DNA of 64,000 bases from Liolophura sinensis (taxonomy: Eukaryota > Mollusca > Polyplacophora > Chitonida > Chitonidae). Every line of letters starts with the position of its first letter. The stretch's first letter is position 1. The stretch spans positions 22,393,788 through 22,457,787 of the forward strand of contig NC_088302.1 in assembly GCF_032854445.1 (NCBI RefSeq), given 5' to 3'. Positions 46,108 through 57,661 of this stretch are shown in pieces. Under the pieces are notes generated by a model that saw nothing but the letters and a program-made list of their open reading frames with translations, ran no database searches and was not told the origin of the DNA. The position numbers were made by a program, and so were the translations under genes.

Positions 46108-49100
46108 ATGGTTAAAGTACAAGTCCTTTTCGCTAGCATCCCTATAGCCATCGGCTTCCTGTACATCTCAGGGGCAACGACCGTTAAATACGAATCTAAC
46201 TGGGCGTCATTAGATTCCCGCCCCTTACCCACCTGGTTTGATGAGGTGAAATTTGGGGTTTTTATCTGCTGGGGAATTTACTCCGTGCCGAGTTATGGGT
46301 CAGAGTGGTTCTGGTGGTACTGGAAGGGAGTTAAATCACCAGCGTTCCAACAGTTTATGGAGAAGAATTATCCACCAGGCTTCACCTACGCAGATTTCGC
46401 TCCTCTCCTCAAGGCTGAGTTATTTGATCCAGATCAGTGGGCTGACATAATTGAGGCGTCTGGTGCCAAGTGAGTGAAAAACAAGGATTTAATGGAAAAT
46501 CTTAGATAGTATCATGGGCTATCTGCTTAACAAAATTGAGGTGAAGTGTACAAAAATGTATAGGCCAAATCGACAGATGGAATGAATGAATGAATGCTTG
46601 AAGTTTAGCGTCGTACTTTTTTTTCAGTCATGTGACGACGAGGAGTCATGAGTTGTGTGTACATATATTCCGTGTCTTCCATGACGACAGTGTTCTGCCA
46701 TCAAGGAGGAATCAAGCTTGCCTGAGACACCAGACATGACACCCTACAAATTCACATTATATTGACACCAGGCCAACCAATCTCGTTACCTTGCTCTAAT
46801 CTATCCGTGCTGACAAGCAACAAGTACCATTTTTAAAGTCTTTGGTTTGTCCCAATCCGGCAGAAAACTCTCTCGTTCTCATTATGTGTATCTTTTCACT
46901 CCTTCGTTGTAACTTATACACAAGCTAACTTAAATTATATCCTGAAAATTTATCTATTCATGTTCTTTGGTTAAGACTAATTGAAGTGTTCATGTTTGGT
47001 TTCAGATATGTGGTAATAACCGCCAAACACCATGGGGGGTTCACTTTGTGGCCATCTGAGAATTCATGGAACTGGAATTCTGGGGATACCGGCCCTCATC
47101 GAGACCTTGTCGGTCAGGAAGTATTCTTCTAATCTGTACCCAAGCACCAATCCCCATCGTATCCAACAAAACGTCTCTGACAAACGCTCATTTCTTTACT
47201 TTTTACTAAAACCTTTTTCTAATGAATTCTCTGTGATGAGTTCCTCTTACCTCTTTTGCATCTATCTTCAGAATTCTGCTGGTAAAGCCTCATTTCCTCA
47301 CACATTAAACAACACGTTGATCATTTCTTCACCTTTCTTCCACCAATCATTTCTTCACCTTTATTCCACCAATCTTTTCTTCACCTTTATTCCACTGTCA
47401 TTTCCACCCAAGTGCATAATCTTGCTGACAAAGCGTCATCCACTTTTACTTATATCTCTTCTCACCAATACCACAATTCTTACTACCAAGTGGCATAATA
47501 TCCCAACCCCAGAGGATTTCATAGAATTTTATCAAAATCTCAAACCCAAAGTATCAGTTAAACTTGATATGTGTTTTGATATATTTTGTTTGACATATTA
47601 TTAATGCTGCCTATGAACAGTGTTGAATGACTGTCTATTTTACGTACAGGTGATCTTGCCACCGCCATTCGTAGAAAGCCTGGCATACATTATGGTGTGT
47701 ATCACTCCATGTTTGAATGGTTCAACCCGCTGTACCTTCAAGACAAAGCCAACAACTTCACAACTAATGAGTTTGTTAAGGTGGGTAGTTTAGTAACTAC
47801 TTTTGTGGGAAAGTGGGCAGTACCGGAGAAATCATTGCCCTTCGTCAAGTGTGCCAGACAAACCTCTTGCTGCATATTCAGCCATTGCTAAATTTGACGT
47901 CACCGAGAACTGTAAGAGCACCACCATTACTTCATGAAATATTTCATACTAGACATATATTTTATCCCTAGATGTAGAACATGTCAAATTGATTGACCCC
48001 ATTTATGGTGACCTGGCCAAAAAGTCATTAAACACTTGTATTGTCTGGTTTATCTATAAAGAGATAAAACATTGTCTATGTTCATGTCGCGTTATCAGTA
48101 AAAACCTGTTTCAGCAGAGAAATACAAGCCTGACACATCAACTTTTAGCTTACGCTGCATATTTCGTCAAGTTATTTAAAAATGTCGAGAATGGTTGAAG
48201 ATAGCTTCCCTCTGATGGTTTATTAAAGTAACGATTCTCTGAGGAGATAAGAGTACGGTTATATAACTATTGGTGAAACCAGCATCATTTTGTCTTGAAC
48301 ACACACAAAACACTTGTGTTGTATGAAAAAAGGCATGTTAATATCAGCGTCAAGTCCGACATTCCTATACCATTCGTAGTCTGTAAAGGGCGTTCCAAGT
48401 CGACAATCGCAAGATCCATTTCCACAACAACGTTTAACACTAACTCCCGAAGACAAAGGTATCTAAGAAATTATACAAATAAGAAATAAAGCCGGTAACA
48501 CACAAGAAAGAAGCGGTCATCAGTTTTCAATGATGCCGGGCAGACAATGAATGTTCCAGGCATGAATTCCATATCAAAGTTCAAATGTTAAGGCATAGGC
48601 ATGTTTGTGTAGGGATAACACATTTGTGTGCTGAATGAAACAACACATTGTTGTGTTAGATTTCAACAGAAGTGTTTTTTTGAGTGAAGAACATCCTTCC
48701 TCGCAGCAATATTTACAGCAATGTCGTTGTTTGCACACTTTCACACCTTGAAGTTGATAAACTTAGGGTTGAACGTCTCTTTAGGCAATGATTGATGTCA
48801 TTGTTTAAGTCATACCAAGATAACATCACATGTACGTCGCGATGAGTATAGACACCAGGAGGGTAACCTTTTTAGTTGTCATTATTTTTCTTTTCATTTC
48901 AGACAAAGACAATGCCGGAGTTGTACGATCTGGTCAACAGATACAAACCGGAAGTGATTTATTCCGATGGCGACTGGGAGGCACCGGATACTTACTGGAA
49001 CTCAACCGGGTTTTTAGCCTGGCTCTATAATGACAGGTAGCAACTTGACATCGTGTTTAAGAACCCTTCTGTAATATCAGATATTTGTTGTGGTACCATA

Positions 49101-52100
49101 AAACGGTTCTATAACAACGGACTTATGCCGAACTTAAGAATATTTTACTTACACGAGCAATATGTAGGTATTTCTAACAAGGATACCGTCATTTAGAACT
49201 ATGCTTTAGTAACGTGAAAACCAAAAACAGACAATCATGAAATGAAGTTTATAAGCTGGAACAATTATTTTTCATTTCAAAATACAGAACTTCAGATAAA
49301 CTATCGTTCTCTGGTGATCAGATTGTCGACGCAAATACAGCCTCATGTATGTAGATGTACGTTTCAATGTTTGGGGTTCACAAATTATGTACACAATGTT
49401 ATATTTACAATCACCTTCTTCTTGGAACCTGCCACACTATATTTTACAGCCCGGTGAAGGATACAGTGGCTGTAAATGACAGGTGGGGGAATGGTACATC
49501 CTGTCGACATGGAGGATACTATGACTGTATGGACAGATATTCTCCAGGTAAGATAAACATTATATATTCAAAGCTCAAAAGTAGAACCGAAAACGTGTAA
49601 AACTTTGATATTTTAAAGCATACCAAATTAAATGTTGTTTCTGGTTGGAATGTTGTTGTTCATACTTGTGACTTGGTTTCTGGTTAGAGTATTGTTGTTC
49701 ACACTTGCGACTTCGTTTCTGGTTAGGGTATTGTCATTCATATTGGCAACTTGATTTCTGGTAAGGGTATTGTTGTTCGTACTGGCGAGTTGGTTTCTGG
49801 TTAGGGTATTGTTGTTCATACTGGCGACTTGGTTTCTGGTTGGGGTATTTTTGTTTATACGTTCGATGTGGTTTCTGGTTAGGGTATTGTCATTCACACT
49901 GACAGCTTGGTTTCTGGTTAGGGTATTGTTGTTCGTACTGGCGAGTTGGTTTCTGGTTGTAATATTTTTGTTCATACTGGCGACCTGATTTCTGGTTAGG
50001 GTATTGTCATTCAAGCGGGTAACTTGTTTTCTGGTTAGAGTACTGTTTTTCATACTTGCGACTTGGTTTCTGGTTAGGGTATTGTTGTTCATATTGACGA
50101 CTTGGTTTCTGGTTAGGGTATTGACGTTCATACTAGCAACTTGGCTTTTTTTAGGATATTGTTTTTCATATTGGTGACCTGGTTTCTGGTTTGAACGCTA
50201 TTGTTCATATTTGGCGAACAAGTTTCTGGTTTGAATACTGTTGTTTCGACTCGCGACCTGACATCTGATCCACATATCTGATGCGTAAAAACATATAACT
50301 GAATGAGTCTTCTTAACGGTGGGAAAAAAACATGAAAATTACATTAAGTTCAGAAGAAAGAGTGCCAAAAGTTAGCTGTAGATCTCGTCTTCATTATTTT
50401 TTTTTTCGGTTTTCCTTTAAACAGAAAATGACACTGGAAAATAATTTTTGTATGGTGGATATCTGGGACCACCTCTAGGCATATGTTGTCTTTTACAAAC
50501 CTTGAACCCAGCGCTTTGTATACAAAGTGTTCAGTACAAGTTGAGCTTTACATTCAAATGTATTTATTACTTGAGTTTTTGTTCAAACCTATAAATCATA
50601 TGTTAACATCGGTGTACTTGATCCATTGATGATATCAGATGAAAAAACTGATTCCGTTGTCATTGCTGAACCATTGACAAAATCTTTCCCTCACAGTTAA
50701 TAAAGCTACACTCGCAACGAGTTTACTTTATAACATCACAGTATATAGAAAGCAAATTTAGGTAATTAAGCCCTTTTTAGCAGCCCCAAAAGGTTGGTCT
50801 ACACTACACCAGTTTATTTGGAACAAGTACTGTTTTGAGTCTTAATGTGCTGGACGTCAACCTAAGTTCTGATTTTCTGTCTACAGGCGTTCTACAATCT
50901 CACAAGTGGGAGAATGCCATGACGATTGACCGGAAGTCGTGGGGTTACCGCAGAGAGGCTCCCCTGGCTGATTACCTCAACATGGACCATTTAACACAGC
51001 TTATGGCCGAGACGGTCAGGTAAGCAAGTGGAAGAGTAATTCCAAACTGATTGCTCGATTGATTGGTGTGTAACGCTGAGCTGAAGAATATTCACTTATA
51101 AGACGGCGGTCAGGTTTATGGGTAAATAAAGCTGCTGTGCCCGGTGTAATCCACCAACCTTCATGATACACTTCCTGCCCCAAAATCCTTGCCCCCCTGA
51201 CAGCTACAGTGAACCAACACCTTTGTTTTCCGGTCCACGCTGATTGACAATCATCAGTTCCACGCCTTTATTACCGTACCTTTCTGTTCCACCTGTAAAT
51301 GAGTTTAACTTTCTGCTTCACTTCTTATAGCAACTTTTTTTTATTTGTAATGATAAATTCATTATGATGTCCAGTTACACAGCTCAGAGTAACTTACTTT
51401 CTGTTTCCAGTTCTGACCGTAACTAATTGATGGTCATCAGTTACTTTTTTGTTATAATTCTGGAGGTAACTTTTACTTTCTGTCTCAGTTGTGATGGTAA
51501 CTTTTACTTTCTGTTTCAGTTGTGGAGGTAACTTACTGATGAATATCGGTCCCACGCATGACGGTCGCATTGTTCCCATTTATGAGGAGAGACTCCGAGA
51601 CATGGGAGCCTGGTTGAAGGTCAATGGGGAAGCGATCTATGGCACAAAGCCCTGGGCACATCAGAACGACTCTGTGACACCGGGAGTGTGGTAAGATTTA
51701 CTTACTGTATTGGTTCTAAAGTAAGACAGAACATCCAATACTCATTCAGCTCGAATTACAGAACTCCACATCTGCCTGTATTACACACTTAAACCCGACT
51801 TTCAAGTTATGCCAAATTATTACAACAAATTAAAATATAATTGAACCCTGTGCCAAGTTGTATTTAATTCTTTCATTTCGTAGTGGGACTCGAACAACAA
51901 AATTCCACATTCATTATCGGAAATTCGACAAATCTGTTTACATTACACTTTTTAACAAGAGTTTCCAATAATGTGACATTGTTGCAACAAATTAAATTAG
52001 TTCTCATTACTTTCATTTGGTAAAGGCATAGTGTTCTACATATAAGCAATTCATTTTCTAGCTTTTTATATAGAGAAAGAATTCAATACTAGACTCACGA

Positions 52101-52411
52101 CAATTTGAATCTCTATCACATTATTTGGTCAAAAATTACTGCTTGTATATTACAGGTATACGTCCAAGATTGACATCACACAAACCTTTGTCTACGCCAT
52201 CTTCCTGGAATGGCCAGAGAAGGATTCTCTTTTCTTACAAGATGTCTCTCCTAACTCTCAAACCAGAGTCACCTTGCTGGGATATGACGGAGAGTTTGAT
52301 TGGCAGCCAGGAACTTCAGGGGGCATAACTGTTGAGATTCCGCCTATTCCTATAAATAGGATGCCGTGTAAATGGGCATGGACATTAAAGTTCCAGAATC
52401 TTGTATTGTGA
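46108..52411 (+). CDS. Alpha-L-fucosidase-like (GH29), copy 2, complete, binding residues changed
   Basis: Exons: 46108-46469, 47006-47112, 47650-47780, 48903-49036, 49450-49547, 50887-51019, 51520-51690, 52156-52411 (TGA); 1392 nt, 463 residues, same phases as copy 1. Signal peptide in residues 1-25 ([20 protein letters not shown]). The nucleophile motif SDGDWE (D222), VNDRWGNG and [15 protein letters not shown] are kept. Two usually invariant sites differ: the FIHWG histidine is Cys (FICWG, C54), and KHHEGF reads KHHGGF (G131). SEWFWW is intact. In family structures that His contacts fucose, so activity may be weak or lost while binding remains (inference). The donor after exon 2 is GTCAGG and after exon 4 GTAGCA, both weaker than usual. 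The protein ends NLVL, three residues unlike copy 1. Confidence 0.93.
46585..46865 (-). repeat. Dispersed repeat family B, minus orientation, in intron 1 of copy 2
   Basis: Contains GACGAGGAGTCATGAG, GAGACACCAGACATGACACC, ATTATATTGACACCAGGCCA and AAGTACCATTTTTAAAGTC, the reverse complement of the copies in WDR3 introns. The same insertion is in copy 3, so it predates that duplication. Confidence 0.65.
49635..50260. repeat. 39-bp minisatellite in intron 5 of copy 2
   Basis: Unit GGTTTCTGGTTAGGGTATTG, TTGTTCATACTGGCGACTT, about 15 units. On the minus strand it reads [13 protein letters not shown] without stops for 167 codons because 39 is divisible by 3; I do not regard it as a gene. TTAGGG occurs once per unit. 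Confidence 0.9.
51056..51125 (-). mobile_element. SINE fragment, minus orientation, in intron 6 of copy 2
   Basis: GATTGGTGTGTAACGCTGAG, AAGAATATTCACTTATAAGA, CGGCGGTCAGGTTTATGGG. The same fragment is at 62672 in copy 3. Confidence 0.6.
51400..51519 (+). repeat. Acceptor plus exon-7-start repeats, fucosidase copy 2
   Basis: Upstream of exon 7 (TTGTGGAGGTAACTTACTG) are TTTCTGTTTCCAGTTCTGAC, AATTCTGGAGGTAACTTTTA and CTGTCTCAGTTGTGATGG, TAACTTTTACTTTCTGTTTCAG. They are successive copies of acceptor and exon start; the last period is 32 bp. Confidence 0.75.
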
Positions 52412-52517
52412 TTCTGCTTTAATACATGGTTTCCTAATGAACTTTATTGATCTTTTCGATGTTTTATTTAAATGTACTTTTCCTGTCAATATCTACCAGG
52501 TGTCTTTCTCGTCCTCT

Positions 52518-52523
52518 AATAAA
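52518..52523 (+). promoter_or_regulatory. Polyadenylation signal of fucosidase copy 2
   Basis: AATAAA 107 bases after the TGA stop, in the context CCTCTAATAAACTTC. Confidence 0.55.
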
Positions 52524-54323
52524 CTTCAAAGACTAAATAGATGTTAAAATTTGGCGAATAGGGCGTTTAGGCTGAATCAAAAATAAATATATAAATAAAT
52601 GAGTAAATGTCACTTGTTTCTGTATTACCCTTTGAGTAGCGAAGTATTGTGCTAGAGGTTTCTTATATAAGTAATCCTACATGACGAGGTGGTTCCTTCT
52701 GCGTTGGAGCTTACTACCTCTACCAATAACCCTGGCTACCATAATATAAGTAGTGTAAAGGAGTACGACACAAAGTGCATCGAGTTTAATATTCTGAAAG
52801 GATTGTTGTGGGCGCCGTAATACTTAACAATGCTACATCTATATGAAAGACACATATGTTAGGACATGATACCTTACGTGGTTGTCCACCCAGAATACGT
52901 TACCGGACAAATACATGGCTATACATCTGTAAAATGTAAAGCCCATCGAATGGGATTATTAAAAATGGTAATTTCGGTACAGATTTGATTAGTATTGGTC
53001 ACTCTTATGCAGTATAGAAATACATACTTTATTACGGTTCAACACTGTTCAAATTCGGATATATTTCTTTTAAAATAACAATAAGCAGTTTTTTCCAATA
53101 GTAAAATGCGTCTTCAGAATTAAAGCTGATTAATCAAATTCCTGGATGTATTCTTGATAGCTATAGTGCTTTCCAAGAAGTAAAATCACGGATAGGTATA
53201 TGTCGCTAAAGAGATTCTGAATTGAAAATGACACCCATGGAACAAGTACTTGTCAAGTACAAGTATAATATATAAAAACGACACCCATACAACAAGTACT
53301 TGTCAAGTACAAGTTTTATTGATGAAAATGACACCCATGGAACAAGTACTTGGCAAGTACAAGTATAATTAATTCATTCATTAATAAGGAAGGGCTTTTC
53401 TGCAGTACTCTAACATACATGTACATGTGCTGGAAAGCCCACTTAAACAACATAGTGGCAAACATTACCACTAGCAATTTCACAGATTCAAACAAATTTT
53501 GACAGAGACTCCTCTGTTGTAATTGTACTCAAGTTTATTCCACTTATACATCAATAAGATGACTTGAGAAAGGAAGCCTGGGAAACTGTCTGTAAAAGGT
53601 TTAGGATTTCCATCAAGAGAAATCTTCCAAACTGGATCTCTTGTCTCTATAAAGTCAATAAGTAATCATCCCTTCTGAATGACGGTCATTTCCCGGCCTC
53701 GTCAAGAGTTTGTCTGGACACACAGCTTATCCACTTAGGGGGACAGGTCTTTTGTCTTTCTTTGTTAACCGCCTTCTGAAACAATGAAAGTTCCTCTCGT
53801 CATCAATGGCTGGTCTGCCCGCTTGCTCTCCATACATATCCACAAATGCATGTCGATTTTTCACCAACTTCTAAACCAGGGGAAGTTTCCTCGTCGTCAA
53901 GGTTATATTGGGTCACACACCCAGCAATCCCATTAACCTGAAAGGAGGATGTTTTGCTGTATTTGTCATCACTGCCTTCAAGCATATCCACTGTGAGTTA
54001 TGCTCTCCAGTAAAGGGACCTCTCCATTTCTATAGCTACTCTCCATATTCCTGGCTGTGTTTCATTACGGATCACGCTTTATAAATGTAAAGAAGAAAAA
54101 GACCTGTAAAGAGAGAGGGTTTACATTTGTAGCATTTGAAGAAAGAAGAGATGAATTTGTAAAGTTTGAACTTTATTTCTAAATGGTATCGTCGCAAGGC
54201 GTGGAATGGCAACAGGTCGGATTTCACTGGGTAGATATGACCACTGGCCAACTATCAGACTGTCTACGCTGCTCTGGTTCTACTATTTATGTTTTAATCT
54301 TTTATACAGGATTATTCTAACTA
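52524..54323. other. Spacer between copy 2 and the transporter fragment
   Basis: Mostly AT-rich unique DNA. A minus-strand frame at 53991-53803 (TSSFQVNGIAGCVTQYN after a CCTCCTTTCAG acceptor-like run) has exon-like edges but no family match, and its phase does not fit the transporter model. No other gene is seen. Confidence 0.4.
53225..53370. repeat. Three ~54-bp repeats
   Basis: AAATGACACCCATGGAACAA, GTACTTGTCAAGTACAAGTA occurs three times with small changes. Each contains the inverted repeat ACTTGTCAAGT. Confidence 0.8.
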
Positions 54324-54461
54324 ATGGAGAACGGCAGCATGGATGAATTCTTGTGGAAGGCGCCCGCTCCAGAAGAAACCTTTGTCCAGCTGCCAGACCG
54401 TACTCACAAACGTCTTTACCTAAGTCCGAAGTCAAATCAAAAATATACCTTTCCAAAGTGA
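54324..54461 (+). CDS. Possible small ORF, 45 residues
   Basis: ATG at 54324, TGA at 54459-54461, protein starting MENGSMDEFLWKAPAPEETF. Composition is plausible and codons look ordinary, but there is no homologue I know and no splice or polyadenylation context. It could equally be antisense to a UTR of the transporter fragment. Weak call. Confidence 0.15.
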   Translation: MENGSMDEFLWKAPAPEETFVQLPDRTHKRLYLSPKSNQKYTFPK

Positions 54462-54984
54462 ACCTTTGCCGTCTTTAAAATCTTACCGATCACCTCTGGA
54501 TGTAAAAAAAAACGTACTCACCTAGGCAGACAAAACCCGCCGTAGTTACAAACATCCAATCGTATCCAAGTAACGACTGCCTTTGGGATTTCAAAATGGC
54601 GCCGGCAACACCTGCTATACTCTAGAAAAAATTGTGCAATGATTATTTCTGGGATCCCTATTTACAGTAATTAGGCAAGAGGCGCTACATAATTGAGAAT
54701 AATGGTTGTCTTCCTCTCCATAAAGATATTATCAAGGAACTCCAGTGTTTGATGCAAGCCATAATGCCACAGAAATGCATTATATCCATGGCACGAACAG
54801 TATCTAATATGTCACCTATCGCAAAGTGAATTTTATATTTGTTTATCCATTTTACTGGTGTGTAACAGCGTTGTCCAGAACTTTTTTCATGAAGGTGGGC
54901 AGGAAACTGAAGTGCCCGAGGAAAACCACAGGCATTTGGATAGTTACTGGCATAGTAACTTTCCAACATGTGACTTACACGTAT

Positions 54985-55229
54985 ACTTAGCTCGCTAACG
55001 CAGTGTAATGACCCAGGAATCTCTCACCAATGCGGTCGCTGTGAGTTCAAGTCCAGCTCATGCTGGCTTCCTCTCCGGTCCTACGTGGGAAAGTCTGGCA
55101 GCAACCTGCAGATGGTCGTGGGTTTCTCCCCGGGCTCTGCCCGGTTTCCACCCACCATAATGCTGGCCGCCGTCGTATAAGTGAAATATTCTGGAGTACA
55201 GCGTAAAATACCAATCAAATCAAATAAAA
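54985..55229 (+). mobile_element. tRNA-derived SINE, near full length, plus orientation
   Basis: CTCGCTAACGCAGTGTAATG, ACCCAGGAATCTCTCACC, GGTCGCTGTGAGTTCAAGTC (B box), GATGGTCGTGGGTTTCTCC, CACCATAATGCTGGCCGCC, GGAGTACAGCGTAAAATACC and an AAATCAAATAAAA tail. It is the best-preserved copy in the window. Confidence 0.88.
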
Positions 55230-55293
55230 CTTACACGTATACATGTACAGATATGCTCACCTTAATGGAGGCATAAAAGTTGTGTATGTTAAA

Positions 55294-55640
55294 CGTTAGA
55301 CAGTGCACACGGGCGTTAGACAGTGCAAAGGGGCGTTAGACTGTTCACACGGGCAATAGACGGTGCACACAGGCGTTAGATAGTGTACACGAGCGTTAGG
55401 CAGTGCAAACGGGCGATAGGAAATGCACACTGGCGATAGACAGTGCACACGAGCGTTAGACAGTGCACACGGGCGTTAGACTGTGCACACGGGCGCTAGA
55501 CTGTTCACACGGGCAATAGACAGTGCACACGGGCGTTAGATAGTGTACACCGGCGTTAGGCAGTGCAAACGGGCGATAGGAAATGCACACGGGCGATAGA
55601 CAGTGCAAACGGGCGTTAGACACTGTACACGGGCGTTGTC
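55294..55640. repeat. 20-bp tandem repeat, ~17 copies
   Basis: Unit GTTAGACAGTGCACACGGGC with variants (GATAG, AAATGC, CAAACG). A larger repetition is visible: the order of variants near 55330-55450 recurs near 55510-55620. It lies in an intron of the transporter fragment. Confidence 0.93.
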
Positions 55641-56460
55641 GACCCCCTTTTGTTAAAAAAAAAACACAAGAACAATGGTACAGCTAGCAAACTGCCTGTC
55701 GAAGGTCGGGTTTGAAACCTCGACTCCTGTCTACTACCAATAGAAGAGCGAGCATCTTAACCACCTTAGCCACATGCTCCTTGCTCCTTCAATATGTAGC
55801 ATTTTAATTCAAACGATAAGAACTTTTCTGGCAGGAAACAAAAAGTAACCAATTTTCTACTTTCATTATGTTCGAACACTGATACTTACATCTGCACTAC
55901 ACATCAATCCATAGTTTATGGTGTAATATTTGGAGCCAAAAGCTCGCGCCGTCTCCGAGGGTAACAGTGAGAAGGTTCCCGAGAAGGACAGAAAGATCAG
56001 GAAGACCCAGATAAAGAAGAAGGGTTTGCCGCCAAACGGCCAATATGAATACTGCGAGCGACGTACAGACGCTCAGCTGCGCCACCTAGCGGAAAAATAT
56101 AAACAAATATACCTGATCATCCTCGTCAGCACAGAGTTCAGATTTTCGGAACTTTTTAACCGATTTTGAACGGTAACACGGACACAGACGAAGTTGATAT
56201 TTTGAGAAAAGTAATTATTTTTACTACTGTAATATAAAACCAAGAAATCGCTCGAATGTGTGCAGATCGATTTTTTACCAGAAATCTCCGTTACAGCCTC
56301 TTTAATGAAACCTGTTATATACAGAAATATGTTTTACCTTGAAACACGTTTTGTCACCAATATATCCCCAGAGTACTCGCCCTGCAGCGTTTCCCTCCGA
56401 GGGGAAGGCTCCGACATAAGCTAGGAATCTATCATCGTGGATGAACGTCTGAACATAAGC

Positions 56461-56967
56461 CTGCAAGAAAACAAGGTTAAGTTTGAATCTATAAAAAAGA
56501 TATAGGAATATATATAGGGCTTATTTATTTGATGTATGTGATCAACTATATCTATGTATATATATTATCTCATATCAGACCAGTTTATGCGTGTAGAATC
56601 CAAAGCATCCCGACCATAATCCACCGCTCTTCTCTAGACACCTGATAATCCTCCTGGCTGAAAGCTGCAGCAGAACCAGTGAAAGCTGAATTCAAGTCCG
56701 TGACTTTAGTGTACATGACCAAATAGGCGTGGACAAGACTAACGCTTTATGCGTATTGGTCAGCTGAATTTTAAGAATGCTGGGGGTCTATTGATTTAGC
56801 TGGTGATACCACTGTTTTGAGTGCAAATGTGTGCGCACGCACTGCATGGGTCAAACAAAAGAAAACATGGTCATTTATGCCTTTGCGACAGCCAAGGACT
56901 CAACTCAGTTCTAGGCTTGGTACATATTTTCTTCTTCAAGTTTTCGACTTGGTTTTTTTTGGTTAGA
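56461..56967. other. Spacer upstream of the transporter fragment
   Basis: A minus-strand open stretch around 56590-56690 (TGSAAAFSQEDYQVSREER) could be a further transporter exon, but I see no matching splice sites. Nothing else is recognised. Confidence 0.3.
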
Positions 56968-57130
56968 CAGTTATTTGATTGGTGTTTTACGCATACTTGA
57001 GAATATTTCACTTAAACAACAGTGACCAACATTATGATGGGAGGAAACCGGACAGAGCCTTGGGAAACCATTCCCATGTTGCTGGAAGACTTTCACACGT
57101 AGAGGAAGCCAGCATGACTAATTCATGCCA
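56968..57130 (-). mobile_element. SINE, minus orientation, duplicate of the one at 45396
   Basis: TTATTTGATTGGTGTTTTAC, TTGAGAATATTTCACTTAAA, CATTATGATGGGAGGAAACC, AGCCTTGGGAAACCATTCCC. Confidence 0.8.
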
Positions 57131-57262
57131 CAGGTAACTCTACATACTTGAAGTGTTAAACCCATGGGTTACTCTTTAGAGCCACGTGTTTGTTGTGGTT
57201 GTTGTTCTTGAAATACTAGGCTATGTCTTCTTTCTTTGTTAAGGAATGTTTTTACTACCAAA

Positions 57263-57408
57263 TTATTTATTTATTTATTTGATTGGTGTTCTCAAGAATA
57301 TTTTATTTATACGACGGCGACCAGCATTATGGTGGGAGGAAACCGGTCAGAACCCGGGGAAAACCCACGAGCAGCCGCAGGTTCCTGCAGACCTTCCCAC
57401 GTACCAAA
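57263..57408 (-). mobile_element. tRNA-derived SINE, minus orientation, upstream of copy 3
   Basis: ATTTATTTGATTGGTGTTCT, CAAGAATATTTTATTTATAC, CATTATGGTGGGAGGAAACC, CAGCCGCAGGTTCCTGCAG, CCTTCCCACGTACC. It is the undeleted counterpart of 45771-45849. Confidence 0.85.
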
Positions 57409-57661
57409 TTGAATGTAAAGATTTATGACAATATTAGGTCGTTCACTCAACTTATTCAACGTAATTCAAAATGGCGTCACCTTCGGCCGAGATCGTGTAT
57501 CGCGTGTGAAGTCACTCTCTGAGAATGTGTACCGAATGACAAAGCGCTTCGTGTGTCTCCGTATGACCTCGCCAAATACCGCCGCTGGCAGCCTGCTCAC
57601 AAACTACACACGGCTCAACACTTTTGTCCATATCAGTCGCTCTTGACCGAGCTGAGAAGCA

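Larger units (their letters stand above)
54522..56460 (-). pseudogene. Fragment of an MFS transporter (oxalate/formate-antiporter-like), frame broken
   Basis: Minus-strand exons: 56460-56338 (AYVQTFIHDDRFLAYVG, GNAAGRVLWGYIGDK), 56085-55890, and 54621-54522 (SIAGVAGAILKSQRQSLLG, then TTAGFVCL). The middle exon begins VAQLSVCTSLAVFI in one frame and continues PFGGKPFFFIWVFLIFLSF and SETARAFGSKYYTINYGL in the next. It is 196 nt although both neighbours join in phase 0, so it carries one extra base, unless the internal acceptor at 56051 is used. The order corresponds to about transmembrane helices 7-11 of an MFS carrier, with the OFA-type P-x-x-T-A-x-x-F-G-x-K-Y motif. I found no exons for the N-terminal half before the SINEs and the fucosidase copy 3, nor a clear last exon, so a truncated pseudogene is most likely; an assembly error is possible. 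Confidence 0.6.

Noticed and set aside
47032-47604. 190-codon plus frame in copy 2 and its twin at 58571
   Set aside because: Starts within exon 2 in the wrong frame and runs through intron 2; its equality in both copies reflects the recent duplication.
49635-50260. Telomere-like TTAGGG motifs
   Set aside because: One TTAGGG per 39-bp unit, not consecutive hexamers; it is an intronic minisatellite.
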